Shown here piece after piece: positions 1 through 6,111 of a stretch of 9,294 bases of DNA. A program made the position numbers and the translations under genes. Numbering within the stretch: the stretch's first letter is position 1; each line of letters starts with the position of its first letter. The notes under the pieces were generated by a model, which had not been told where the DNA came from, ran no database searches, and saw only the letters and a program-made list of their open reading frames with translations. Source of the DNA: UBA7656 sp040755335 (lineage in GTDB: Bacteria; Acidobacteriota; Blastocatellia; UBA7656); contig JBFMAU010000322.1 of NCBI GenBank assembly GCA_040755335.1, positions 1 to 9,294 of the forward strand, read 5' to 3'.

Positions 1-2
1 AA

Positions 3-638
3 CCGCTCGCTCTATCTTATTCAGTTCGAACTTCAGGCAGTCTTACATTTTCATTCGATGGTTTTATTGCGACGATCTTTCAGGCAACAAGCACGGCTGC
101 CATCAACGGCACAACAACAGTAACGGGAACCGGCACTCTCTTCCTTTCAGAGCTAAAAGCTGGTGATGAAATCACAATAAATAATCAAACGCGGACAGTT
201 CAGAGCATCACATCCGACACGTCATTGACCGTCACGCTGGCTTTCAGCGGAAGCGTGTCCGGCCAGAGCATCTTTGTTGTCTCGCCTCAAACGGAGATGT
301 TGACTCTCTCGGCAACGCTCAACACTACAACAGCGAGGGCGCGAGGAGTCATAACCTTTTCGGCGACGGGCGATGTGACAGCAACGCCGAAATACATAGT
401 GTTTCGTCCGAATGGAACGATCAACACTGGCGGGCCTCATCTCTACTTTTCTGAGCCTGTCCTCACTTACGGTTCGACTCCTGTGGACTTAGCAAAGCGG
501 GCTGAATTCGAACAAGGCCATGGGTCGGGAAGCGGCGAAGATTTCGACGTACCACCGACTGGCGCGGTCGGAGGCGTTGGCTCAGAGCCTTCAGGCGATC
601 CGCCCGGATCGGGCGAAATCGAAATCCTGCTCACATAG
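3..638 (+). CDS. Phage tail/structural protein, 5' end cut by window edge
   Basis: The reading frame is open from the left edge, so the start and N-terminal part are missing; 211 codons are visible. An internal TTG at 225 is not a believable start because the conserved domain begins upstream of it. Visible residues about 35-80 carry a pattern common in phage tail and fibre proteins: TVTGTGTLF..EL..GD.ITI, then QTRTVQSITSDTSLTV, then FSGSVSG, which reads as a small beta domain. A second beta-rich stretch follows (SATLNTT...GVITFSATGDV). The last ~40 residues are a low-complexity Gly/Ser/Pro/Asp tail ending EIEILLT. The protein is probably virion-exposed, but its exact position in the particle cannot be told. 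Its TAG stop sits inside the ribosome site of the next gene, which implies co-translation. Phage structural protein: fairly sure; subtype unknown. Confidence 0.75.
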   Translation, partial: PLALSYSVRTSGSLTFSFDGFIATIFQATSTAAINGTTTVTGTGTLFLSELKAGDEITINNQTRTVQSITSDTSLTVTLAFSGSVSGQSIFVVSPQTEMLTLSATLNTTTARARGVITFSATGDVTATPKYIVFRPNGTINTGGPHLYFSEPVLTYGSTPVDLAKRAEFEQGHGSGSGEDFDVPPTGAVGGVGSEPSGDPPGSGEIEILLT

Positions 639-644
639 AGGAAG
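637..644 (+). promoter_or_regulatory. Ribosome binding site deciding the start at 646
   Basis: AGAGGAAG lies just before ATG 646 and overlaps the TAG stop (636-638) of the upstream gene. It favours 646 over the in-frame ATG at 520, which lies deep inside the upstream gene. Confidence 0.65.
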
Positions 645-645
645 T

Positions 646-1095
646 ATGGGACAGTTTGATTCAGAGAAAGCTCACCTTCAACACCTCGTCGCGGGCCGCG
701 AAAAGATGTTGCTTCGCGCTCTACAGGATGCACCGGATGAAGAGTCACGCGACGAAGCACTGGCTAACCTTAAAGACCTCAGCGCGGTCAAAGCACGGGT
801 CGAGGCGATGGAAGACCATCAATACGTCTGTGCTATGTGCGGTGATCCCTTCACTGGGCCAGCCTGTGTGCGGCGCAAAATCGTGGAGATAGTAGAGACA
901 GACGCTCAGGGTGAATCGTCCCTCTATCGCTATAACAGCGCACCGCGCATAGAGGTAATCGACCCAACTTGCGCCGCCAGCCTGATGCCTCTCGACAAGG
1001 CAGAGGCAGAACCTGCGTCTGTCGCTGCGCTCGACATGATGCTCACTACTGCGCGAACGCAACGTTTAGCACTCATCGCGTCAAAGGAAAGTTGA
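646..1095 (+). CDS. Small Cys-containing phage protein, unknown function
   Basis: A 149-residue protein. A longer in-frame version could start at ATG 520, but those 42 codons would overlap the previous gene in another frame. The AGAGGAAG ribosome site (637-644) points to ATG 646. The N-terminal half is charged and helical (about residues 5-57, rich in E, K, A, L). A C62-x2-C65 pair in YVCAMCGDPF is followed by C74 and a late C109, which could form a zinc-knuckle-like site, although the spacing to C109 is unusual. The tail (about 115-149) is again helical. I do not recognise the family. Its place between tail-type genes suggests a virion or assembly protein, but nothing in the sequence proves this. 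Confidence 0.8.
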   Translation: MGQFDSEKAHLQHLVAGREKMLLRALQDAPDEESRDEALANLKDLSAVKARVEAMEDHQYVCAMCGDPFTGPACVRRKIVEIVETDAQGESSLYRYNSAPRIEVIDPTCAASLMPLDKAEAEPASVAALDMMLTTARTQRLALIASKES

Positions 1096-1108
1096 GGAAG
1101 AGGGCGCA

Positions 1109-1228
1109 ATGCGAAAAGGGAAACTTGGATTGAGCGGAAAGGCTTCCTTCGAGGTGAAGCGTAAGTCTCGCTCGTGGCGATCTCGTTTGAAACATTTTCT
1201 GAACAGGATTTGGAGGCTGAAAAAATGA
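1109..1228 (+). CDS. 39-residue basic mini-protein, translationally coupled to the next gene
   Basis: A short frame of 39 codons plus TGA starts at ATG 1109 behind a GAGGAAGAGG purine-rich ribosome site (about 1094-1103). Its stop overlaps the next gene's start as ATGA (1225-1228). The product is strongly basic, with 15 Lys/Arg residues of 39, starting MRKGKLGLSGKASFEVKRKS and ending in a Lys/Arg/Trp-rich amphipathic stretch (residues 18-39, with W23 and W35). There are no acidic residues except E15. It could bind nucleic acid or a negative surface, or simply be a leader whose translation opens the next ribosome site. No family is recognised. The good ribosome site, the exact ATGA overlap and the otherwise empty gap support a real gene. 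Confidence 0.55.
   Translation: MRKGKLGLSGKASFEVKRKSRSWRSRLKHFLNRIWRLKK
1212..1216 (+). promoter_or_regulatory. GGAGG ribosome site deciding the start at 1225
   Basis: GGAGG is separated from ATG 1225 by 8 bases and lies within the end of the 39-codon gene. It makes 1225 a better start than the in-frame GTG at 1174, which has no comparable site and would overlap the mini-gene by 55 bases. Confidence 0.75.
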
Positions 1229-1893
1229 AAACAGGATTGCAAATCGTGAAGAAGGATGACTGGATTCCTGAAGGGCTGAGAGCAAAGCTCGCCGGATGGA
1301 GTCCGAAATCTCATCTCGGGGCAATAGTGCGCGAGTGCTTGCGCTTTTTGCCCGTCGAACTCGCTGCCGATCTGATTGATCGCATCAGCGCGACCGTTGT
1401 GATCGAGTCGAGCCTTGCGCTCGTCGTTTTTCGACACCGAGACAGTGCGCGCAAATGCGGCCTGTCTCTGGTTGAGGATTACGGCATTGTCAGTCGCCGC
1501 CTCGTCACGACGGCAGGGGTCAATTATATCGTTGATGCTTTTCAAAACTCTGTCGAGTTGGAGAACTTCAAATTTCACGGCATCGGCACAGGCTCGCTGG
1601 CGGAAGCGACCGGCGACACTGCCCTGGGGGCCGAGTTGACCACTCAATACAACCCGGACAATACGAGGGCGACAGGCAATCTCGCCGAGGGCGCAAGCTC
1701 GAACATTTTTCACACAGAGGGGACAAACACTCTCGATGCGAATGGAGTGGTGTTGAGAGAACACGGCGTGTTCACGCAGGCCGCCGCACCCGGAGGAACG
1801 CTTTTGGATCGCTCTGTCTTTGCGGCCATCACACTCGATAGCGGAGACGCGCTTTTGTCGAAATACGAGTTGACAGCGAACGCAGGCGGTTAA
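1225..1893 (+). CDS. Phage structural protein with GTG..AEA.GDTAL..ELTTQY domain
   Basis: A 222-residue protein. Residues about 90-222 form a domain I recall from many environmental phage genomes: RRLVTTAGVNYIVDAFQN, then FHGIGTGSLAEATGDTALG, ELTTQYNPDN, EGASSNIF, REHGVF and GGTLLDRSVFAAI, ending YELTANAGG. Such proteins are usually left as hypothetical or putative virion proteins. The first ~90 residues are less typical: they are helical and basic, include LRFLPVELAADLIDR, and may be an anchoring segment. The start is chosen at ATG 1225 because of a well-spaced GGAGG and the ATGA overlap with the mini-gene upstream. The 72 bases after its TAA stop stay open in the same frame up to the next gene. 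A virion component is likely; its exact role is unknown. Confidence 0.8.
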   Translation: MKTGLQIVKKDDWIPEGLRAKLAGWSPKSHLGAIVRECLRFLPVELAADLIDRISATVVIESSLALVVFRHRDSARKCGLSLVEDYGIVSRRLVTTAGVNYIVDAFQNSVELENFKFHGIGTGSLAEATGDTALGAELTTQYNPDNTRATGNLAEGASSNIFHTEGTNTLDANGVVLREHGVFTQAAAPGGTLLDRSVFAAITLDSGDALLSKYELTANAGG

Positions 1894-1965
1894 TACCTCT
1901 GCCTGATCTACCTCGGCGAAGTTCGTCTCTTCAAATGGCTGGTCTATCAGCCGGGAGGACTTGTT

Positions 1966-2709
1966 ATGAAAAAAAACGTCTTGAGATTGGCGCTCTTTCT
2001 GTTGTTGCTGTTACCTTCGCTCATTACTACGAGCGACGAGGTTGAATCTGCTCCTCAAAACGGTCTCTTCTCAGCAGCTATAGAAGACCCGTCTGGACTA
2101 TGTGCCAACGTTTCGGCTTACAACAATTTCGTGGTCATAGATTTTCAGCCGCCAGATCAGCAGGCTGGATTCCTGAGCTACGATGCCGAAATGGTCATAG
2201 ATTCCGACACTATCTATGTGAGCGAAGAGGATGAAAACTACTCGGCCACTTATCGAATCAGGTACAAGTACCCTTTCACCGCTGATGCCGATGTTGTGTT
2301 CAATGGCCGCAGCTACTCCCTTCACGATCTGGACACTAGAAACTCTGGCTGCAATGGTATGTTCACTCAGTTCAATTCGACCATTCAGCCGACCGGCACG
2401 CCGCCACCTGAGCCTGCGCCCCAGCCGTTGACCGTCACGGCGCGAGCGAGCGCGACGAGCGGCTTTGCGCCCCTGACCGTTTCGTTCACAGCCGCGCCCT
2501 CAAAACCTGCTTCGATCATCTGGAAAGATAACGGAGTGACTTTCGCAAGCGGGCCTAACGCGCAACTCACCTTCGCCAATGCTTCGGTTCATGTGATCAC
2601 AGCCGTTGCCAGCGCGAACGGAGAAACCGCGTCCGCATCGCTCACTGTAATGGTTCAACAAAAACCGCCGAGCGGTGGAGGCAACGGCGGCAACAACGGC
2701 GGAAATTGA
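1966..2709 (+). CDS. Secreted PKD-domain protein
   Basis: A 247-residue protein from ATG 1966, behind a GGGAGGA ribosome site about 7 bases upstream. It has a textbook signal peptide: basic MKKNVLR, hydrophobic core LALFLLLLLPSLI, then polar TTSDE. Residues ~30-140 are a beta-rich domain of unknown type with two cysteines (C46, C129) that could form a disulfide outside the cytoplasm. A proline linker (142-154, GTPPPEPAPQP) leads to a PKD/Ig-like domain (about 155-231: GFAPLTVSFTA, a WKDNG turn, ITAVASANGETASASLTV). The protein ends in a Gly/Asn-rich tail (237-247). PKD domains occur in surface and secreted proteins and bind proteins or sugars. Export is odd for a tail-module gene. It might be a host-surface-altering moron protein, or the hydrophobic N-terminus might serve another purpose. 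The next ATG follows its TGA directly. Confidence 0.8.
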   Translation: MKKNVLRLALFLLLLLPSLITTSDEVESAPQNGLFSAAIEDPSGLCANVSAYNNFVVIDFQPPDQQAGFLSYDAEMVIDSDTIYVSEEDENYSATYRIRYKYPFTADADVVFNGRSYSLHDLDTRNSGCNGMFTQFNSTIQPTGTPPPEPAPQPLTVTARASATSGFAPLTVSFTAAPSKPASIIWKDNGVTFASGPNAQLTFANASVHVITAVASANGETASASLTVMVQQKPPSGGGNGGNNGGN

Positions 2710-3306
2710 ATGGCGACAGCAGGCCCAAACAGTGCGGGAACCGGCGCAGATGATGCCTCTGTGGGAAGTATCGCTTGGTCGAATCCGGGCAACATAGTTA
2801 GTTCAAACAACGTCAGGGCTTCGGCTGCAATCGGTGACACCAACACGTCGCATTATCTGAAGGCGACCAATTTCGGATTTTCAATTCCGGCTGGCGCGAC
2901 GGTCAACGGCATACAGGTCGAGTACGAATGCCACGACACCGCGTCTTCGGGCGGGTCAGCGGTCGAAGACAACAGTATCCGTTTGGTGAAGGGCGGGACT
3001 ATCAGCGGAAACGATAAGGCAGACGGAACATCTTGGCCTCATCAGAGTTTTTCGGAAGCCTATCTCTCGAAAGGAGGGTCTTCCGACCTGTGGGGATTGT
3101 CCTGGATGGCTGACGATATTAACTCCTCGAATTTCGGGGTAGTTATCTCAGCGAAGCCGCGACCCGGCTTCGAGATTTCTGATGCAGTCGCGTTGGTTGA
3201 TCACGTTCGCATAACTATCACTTACACGCCCGCCAGTGGCGGCGCAAAGCTTCAGCAGGTGGGAACCCGGCAGATGCACAACAGCTTTTTGCTGGCCCAG
3301 CAATAG
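2710..3306 (+). CDS. Phage structural/fibre-like beta protein
   Basis: A 198-residue protein starting directly after the upstream stop (TGA then ATG). It has a pattern seen in many phage and bacterial surface proteins of unknown function: GPNSAGTGADDASVG..AWSNPGN, then HYLKATNFGFSIPAGATVNGIQVEYE, then DNSIRLVKGG.ISG, then SDLWGLSWMADDINSSNFGVVISA, and finally a DHVRITITYT strand. The order of strands resembles a jelly-roll or lectin-like sandwich, probably one domain over residues ~1-180. The last ~20 residues (LQQVGTRQMHNSFLLAQQ) are a polar tail. There is no signal peptide, in contrast to its upstream neighbour. It is likely a virion-exposed tail or decoration protein. The family resemblance is from memory, not from a search. 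Confidence 0.75.
   Translation: MATAGPNSAGTGADDASVGSIAWSNPGNIVSSNNVRASAAIGDTNTSHYLKATNFGFSIPAGATVNGIQVEYECHDTASSGGSAVEDNSIRLVKGGTISGNDKADGTSWPHQSFSEAYLSKGGSSDLWGLSWMADDINSSNFGVVISAKPRPGFEISDAVALVDHVRITITYTPASGGAKLQQVGTRQMHNSFLLAQQ
3152..3172 (+). other. GC-rich hairpin inside a coding region
   Basis: CGAAGCCG (3152-3159) and CGGCTTCG (3165-3172) are perfect inverse complements around a 5-base loop. AGATTTCT follows, which is only a weak T-rich run. It lies inside the 2710-3306 gene, so it may be chance or may modestly tune transcript decay or elongation. Confidence 0.45.
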
Positions 3307-3316
3307 GAGAAAAGCT

Positions 3317-3778
3317 ATGTCGGCACTTATCGCAACAGTAACGACGGCAGAGATCGCGCTTGTGGCAGCAACAGCCAAGACTCTGCTGCAACTCAAAGCG
3401 CCAACCAATCAACGACTGAAACTCCTCGCGTGGGGCATTTATTTCGATAGCACCTCCAATTCAGCCGAGCCTGTTCAGGTTGTGCTTGAGCGGCAGACTA
3501 CGGCCATCGGTGGCACTCCTACGGCTATCACCCCGTCGAAGATAGACGACTCGATTGGGGACAGCGTGCAGGCGACCGCCGCAGTCTATGGAACTTCGCC
3601 AACTGAACCGACATCGGGCGATTTGCTCAAGAGGATAGAGGTTCACCCACAGGCAGGTTATGAAGAGCAATGTCCATTCGGTCAGGAATACATCGTGGGC
3701 GCGGGCGACAGAATAGCAATCAAGGCCACTGCGCCCGCAGGTGTGAATGCTGTTTCGTGGATGAAGTTCGAGGAGTAA
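3317..3778 (+). CDS. Small phage virion-associated protein
   Basis: A 153-residue protein. ATG 3317 is chosen because AGGAGA sits 6 bases upstream. An in-frame GTG at 3236 would overlap the previous gene by 71 bases and lacks such a site. The sequence is beta-rich with a recognisable phage pattern: KLLAWGIYFDSTSNSAEPVQVVLERQ, TAI.PSKIDDS, PTSGDLLKRIEVHPQAGYEEQCPFGQEYIVGAGDRIAIKATAPAGVNAVSWMKFEE. Proteins of this shape recur beside tail-fibre and repeat proteins in environmental phages and have no assigned role. A decoration or fibre-base function is a guess. The downstream repeat-protein start follows its stop by 3 bases, with GAGGAG of this gene's 3' end serving as the next ribosome site. 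Confidence 0.75.
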   Translation: MSALIATVTTAEIALVAATAKTLLQLKAPTNQRLKLLAWGIYFDSTSNSAEPVQVVLERQTTAIGGTPTAITPSKIDDSIGDSVQATAAVYGTSPTEPTSGDLLKRIEVHPQAGYEEQCPFGQEYIVGAGDRIAIKATAPAGVNAVSWMKFEE

Positions 3779-3781
3779 TAA

Positions 3782-5446
3782 ATGATTCGTGCTGTTCGAC
3801 CCAGACAACCATTCCTGCGGATTGTGCATAGGGGAACGATTACAGTTACCGCCGATCTGTCCGGTGATATGAATCCGAACGGCTCTATTCTCAAACAGAC
3901 CGCTCGAAACGAAGCAGGCAGCATCAGTTCGAGCGGTCTCATCGTGAAGAATCCTGCTAAGGCGCTTTCTGGCTCTCAATCTCTCGCTGGCAATCTTTTG
4001 AGGGACACCAACAAAACGTATACAGGGCAGTTAGGCTCGGCTGGTGCAGTGACCAAGTCGGCGTCGCATAGTTACTCTGGCTCCATCTCGCCCTTTGGCG
4101 TATTGAGCAAAATAGCAGTGAAGGCTCTCTCTGGATTGCTCACCTTGATTGGCGTAATCCAGAGGCACACAACCCACGATCTGCAAGGCGAAGTATCTCC
4201 TTCAGGCGCTCTGACTAAACACGTTACCAAGACCTATCTCGCTGGTTTGTCCTTTTCGGGGAATGTATTGAAGAGCCTTATAAAGCTCTTTGCTGGGCAG
4301 TCTTCGATATCAGGGACGCTCATAAAAGAAGCGGACAAACTGCAAGCAGGCGCTCTCGATACAAGCGGCACTGTTATTAAAACTGCGACCAGTAATCTGG
4401 AAGGCTCGATTTCACCAGGTGGAATACTCGAAGCATTAAAGATCAAAATCATTACCCTGATCGGCTCGCTCTTGGCAGGTGGCACAGTTGCAAAGAATAC
4501 GGCAAAAGTTTTATCCGGTGAAGCTTCTTCGTCAGGTTCAATTTTGAAAGAAGCAGGAACAAACGTGGAGGGGATAGTAACCTCATCCGGCACAATTGCC
4601 AAATCAGCAACTCGGAATCTGAGTGCCACGTTGTTGACTGAAGGAGTTCTCTCACCTCTGAGAATCAAATTGCTGTCGCTATTCGCCGCTTTGGGTTTTT
4701 CAGGTCTTCATAACAAAAGAGCAGACAAACATTTTGAAGGAAGTGCATCAAGCGAAGGCCGTTTGGAGAGAACACCTTCTCTAACTCTCGACGGCGAAAT
4801 CGCCGCTATGGGTTCGATCAATAAGTCGACGGCTCACAGCGTCGAAGGCGATCTGGTTACATCGGGTTCACTCAATCGTCGGTCTGATCAAAAGCTGTCT
4901 GGTGCGATCAGTTCTGCTGGCACTGTGACCAAGCAAGCTGGGAAGAGGACGCAGGGATCGCTTGCGTCGAGCGGTCTGATTCAATTCTTTCTGACCAGAT
5001 TGGTGACTCTGACCGGCAGCTTTTCCTTTGAAGGCAGTATTGCAAAGAGAATGACGAGATTGCTATTCGGAGGGCTTACGGCTTCTGGCATGACTTTGAA
5101 GCAGCCAACGACGAGCGATTCAGGCACGCTCGATATGTCTGGTAGCCCATCCAAAGTCGCAAGCAAAACGGCCACTGGCAGCTTGGTCTCGGCAGGTGTC
5201 GTTAGCTCAATACGAATCAGGTTGCTTCAGGTAGGAGGCTCAATAGCTGCAACAGGGCTTCTCATTCGCAACGTGACGCGGACGCTTGCTGGAATCCTCA
5301 CGGGAGCCGGGAATTTGGGCAATCTGGCGATGAAGAGGATTCGATTTACTGCAAAGCAAATCTCAAAGCTCTTTACTGCTGAAGGAATCTCTCGGCTCTT
5401 CACTGCCAACGAGAATAAGCGAAATTTTACAGGGAAGAAGCAATGA
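3782..5446 (+). CDS. Tandem-repeat phage protein: 27 units of ~18 residues
   Basis: A 554-residue protein whose ATG lies 6 bases after GAGGAG. After a ~25-residue head, residues 26-520 are 27 consecutive units, mostly 18 residues long, with Gly at positions 3 and 9. A typical unit is LSGAISSAGTVTKQAGKR. Positions 10-13 are usually hydrophobic-hydrophobic-x-Lys/Arg. Units 11, 15, 21 and 25 are 20 residues long and replace the Thr/Lys stretch with a hydrophobic/basic one (LKIKIIT, LRIKLLS, FLTRLVT, IRIRLLQ). Residues 521-554 are a different, 9-residue repeat (RFTAKQISK, LFTAEGISR, LFTANENKR, NFTGKKQ). There are no cysteines, signal peptide or membrane segment. Regular Gly-turn-strand units suggest a beta-solenoid or fibrous stalk, perhaps a tail fibre or surface fibre. 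I recall similar SG-repeat proteins in environmental phages, all of unknown function. It ends in ATGA overlap with the next gene. Confidence 0.85.
   Translation: MIRAVRPRQPFLRIVHRGTITVTADLSGDMNPNGSILKQTARNEAGSISSSGLIVKNPAKALSGSQSLAGNLLRDTNKTYTGQLGSAGAVTKSASHSYSGSISPFGVLSKIAVKALSGLLTLIGVIQRHTTHDLQGEVSPSGALTKHVTKTYLAGLSFSGNVLKSLIKLFAGQSSISGTLIKEADKLQAGALDTSGTVIKTATSNLEGSISPGGILEALKIKIITLIGSLLAGGTVAKNTAKVLSGEASSSGSILKEAGTNVEGIVTSSGTIAKSATRNLSATLLTEGVLSPLRIKLLSLFAALGFSGLHNKRADKHFEGSASSEGRLERTPSLTLDGEIAAMGSINKSTAHSVEGDLVTSGSLNRRSDQKLSGAISSAGTVTKQAGKRTQGSLASSGLIQFFLTRLVTLTGSFSFEGSIAKRMTRLLFGGLTASGMTLKQPTTSDSGTLDMSGSPSKVASKTATGSLVSAGVVSSIRIRLLQVGGSIAATGLLIRNVTRTLAGILTGAGNLGNLAMKRIRFTAKQISKLFTAEGISRLFTANENKRNFTGKKQ
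3857..5341 (+). repeat. 27 tandem protein-level repeats (54 bp, four of 60 bp)
   Basis: These are the coding repeats for residues 26-520 of the 554-residue protein. They are clear at protein level (Gly at positions 3 and 9 of nearly every unit) but well diverged at DNA level, so this is an old array kept by selection, not a recent slippage product. The 60-bp units are numbers 11, 15, 21 and 25; the last unit (27) is 57 bp and transitional. Confidence 0.85.
5342..5443 (+). repeat. Short 9-residue FTA repeat at the C-terminus
   Basis: Three full units and one partial unit of 9 residues, each with an FTA or FTG core and a Lys/Arg end, immediately follow the 18-residue array. The different period and strong positive charge suggest a separate function, such as docking to another virion part or a trimer cap. 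Confidence 0.75.
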
Positions 5447-5769
5447 ACAGTAAATTGGAATTTAAGAACAGTCCGCAAGAGGTGACGATCCGCGAAAAGC
5501 TCGATTACTCCTTCGACCTGACTAACTGGCTCGCAGTCGGTGAGAGCGTGAGCAATCCAACGGCGAAGCTGATCGATGAAGCCAGTGGAAGTGAAATCGC
5601 TAATGCCATCAGCAACATCAGCGTATCGGGCGGGAACACTGTTCACCTGACAGTAGATTGGTCAACGACTCGGATCAATAAGAACGGGATATACCTGATT
5701 TTGATCCGCGTGGCGATAGGCACTCAGTTCAAAGAAGGCTTTGCGAGGCTCACGACATTCTTTTTGTGA
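5443..5769 (+). CDS. Small beta-rich phage protein paired with the repeat protein
   Basis: A 108-residue protein starting by ATGA overlap (ATG 5443, upstream TGA 5444-5446), with purine-rich GGGAAGAAG before it. The layout resembles an Ig-like phage protein: EFKNSPQEVTIREKLDYSFDLTNWLAVGESV, then NPTAKLIDEASGSEI, SNISVSGGNTVHLTVDW, and NGIYLILIRVAIGTQFKEGFARLTTFFL. This DY..D.T.WL..G..V layout followed by a strand-rich tail is common in small phage genes located directly after fibre or repeat proteins. No signal or membrane segment is present. A likely role is a fibre-associated or virion protein; its precise function is unknown. Tight coupling suggests it is made in fixed proportion to the 554-residue protein. 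Confidence 0.75.
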   Translation: MNSKLEFKNSPQEVTIREKLDYSFDLTNWLAVGESVSNPTAKLIDEASGSEIANAISNISVSGGNTVHLTVDWSTTRINKNGIYLILIRVAIGTQFKEGFARLTTFFL

Positions 5770-5807
5770 AGGCTGAATCCCTCTTCGCTGAAGAGGGTAC
5801 ATCAATC

Positions 5808-5811
5808 GAGG
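5808..5811 (+). promoter_or_regulatory. GAGG ribosome site favouring the start at 5820
   Basis: GAGG with an 8-base gap precedes ATG 5820. The in-frame GTG at 5766 overlaps the previous stop as GTGA and would add 18 residues (MKAESLFAEEGTSIEARV). It lacks a strong site and its extension looks unlike the start of a membrane protein. Confidence 0.55.
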
Positions 5812-5819
5812 CGCGGGTG

Positions 5820-6110
5820 ATGGAAAAATGGCTGACGGACAACCTCATTTCAATAGTCACACTGCTGATAGCGATTGCCGCATTCATAAGCTCCCGCGCG
5901 AGGAAGGATGCGAAGGCTGAGGAGTTGGAAAAGCGAGTTGAAAAAGTGGAGGAAGATGTCGAGACAGTGAGCGCGAATCTGGCGACCCACCGCGAGAATA
6001 CGGCACGACATCGCGACCCGGAGAGAGACGAGCGCACTCATCGGGAAATCATGGAGCGGTTCAACAAGCTTGAAACGATGCTAATGAGGCTAATGAACAA
6101 GGACACATAA
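5820..6110 (+). CDS. Membrane-anchored coiled-coil protein at start of lysis cassette
   Basis: A 96-residue protein if started at ATG 5820, or 114 if the GTGA-coupled GTG at 5766 is used. There is one membrane segment at residues ~8-24 (LISIVTLLIAIAAFIS), followed by RARKDAK and a heptad-like charged coiled coil (about 31-56, EELEKRVEKVEEDVETV). Next comes a His/Arg-rich piece (57-75: THRENTARHRDPERDERTH) and a second helix (76-92). The RHRDPERD.R...I..RF..LE pattern recurs in small phage proteins encoded near endolysins. The basic residues after the membrane segment favour a cytoplasmic coiled coil, which argues against a classical inner-membrane spanin. A holin-accessory or tail-membrane role is possible. 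Gene order supports lysis, but there is no direct proof. Confidence 0.75.
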   Translation: MEKWLTDNLISIVTLLIAIAAFISSRARKDAKAEELEKRVEKVEEDVETVSANLATHRENTARHRDPERDERTHREIMERFNKLETMLMRLMNKDT

Positions 6111-6111
6111 G

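Noticed and set aside
520..645. Longer start for the Cys-containing protein at ATG 520
   Set aside because: It would overlap the upstream gene by 119 bases in another frame, while ATG 646 has its own ribosome site.
1174..1224. GTG start giving 17 extra residues to the 222-residue protein
   Set aside because: GGAGG with 8-base spacing marks ATG 1225, and the ATGA overlap with the mini-gene fits that start.
2132..2205. Direct repeat GGTCATAGATT (two copies in the PKD gene)
   Set aside because: It encodes similar VID strands in one gene; there are only two copies and no wider structure.
3070..3078. Strong AAAGGAGGG internal ribosome-like site
   Set aside because: No start codon at a suitable distance opens a meaningful frame; it encodes Lys-Gly-Gly in the structural protein.
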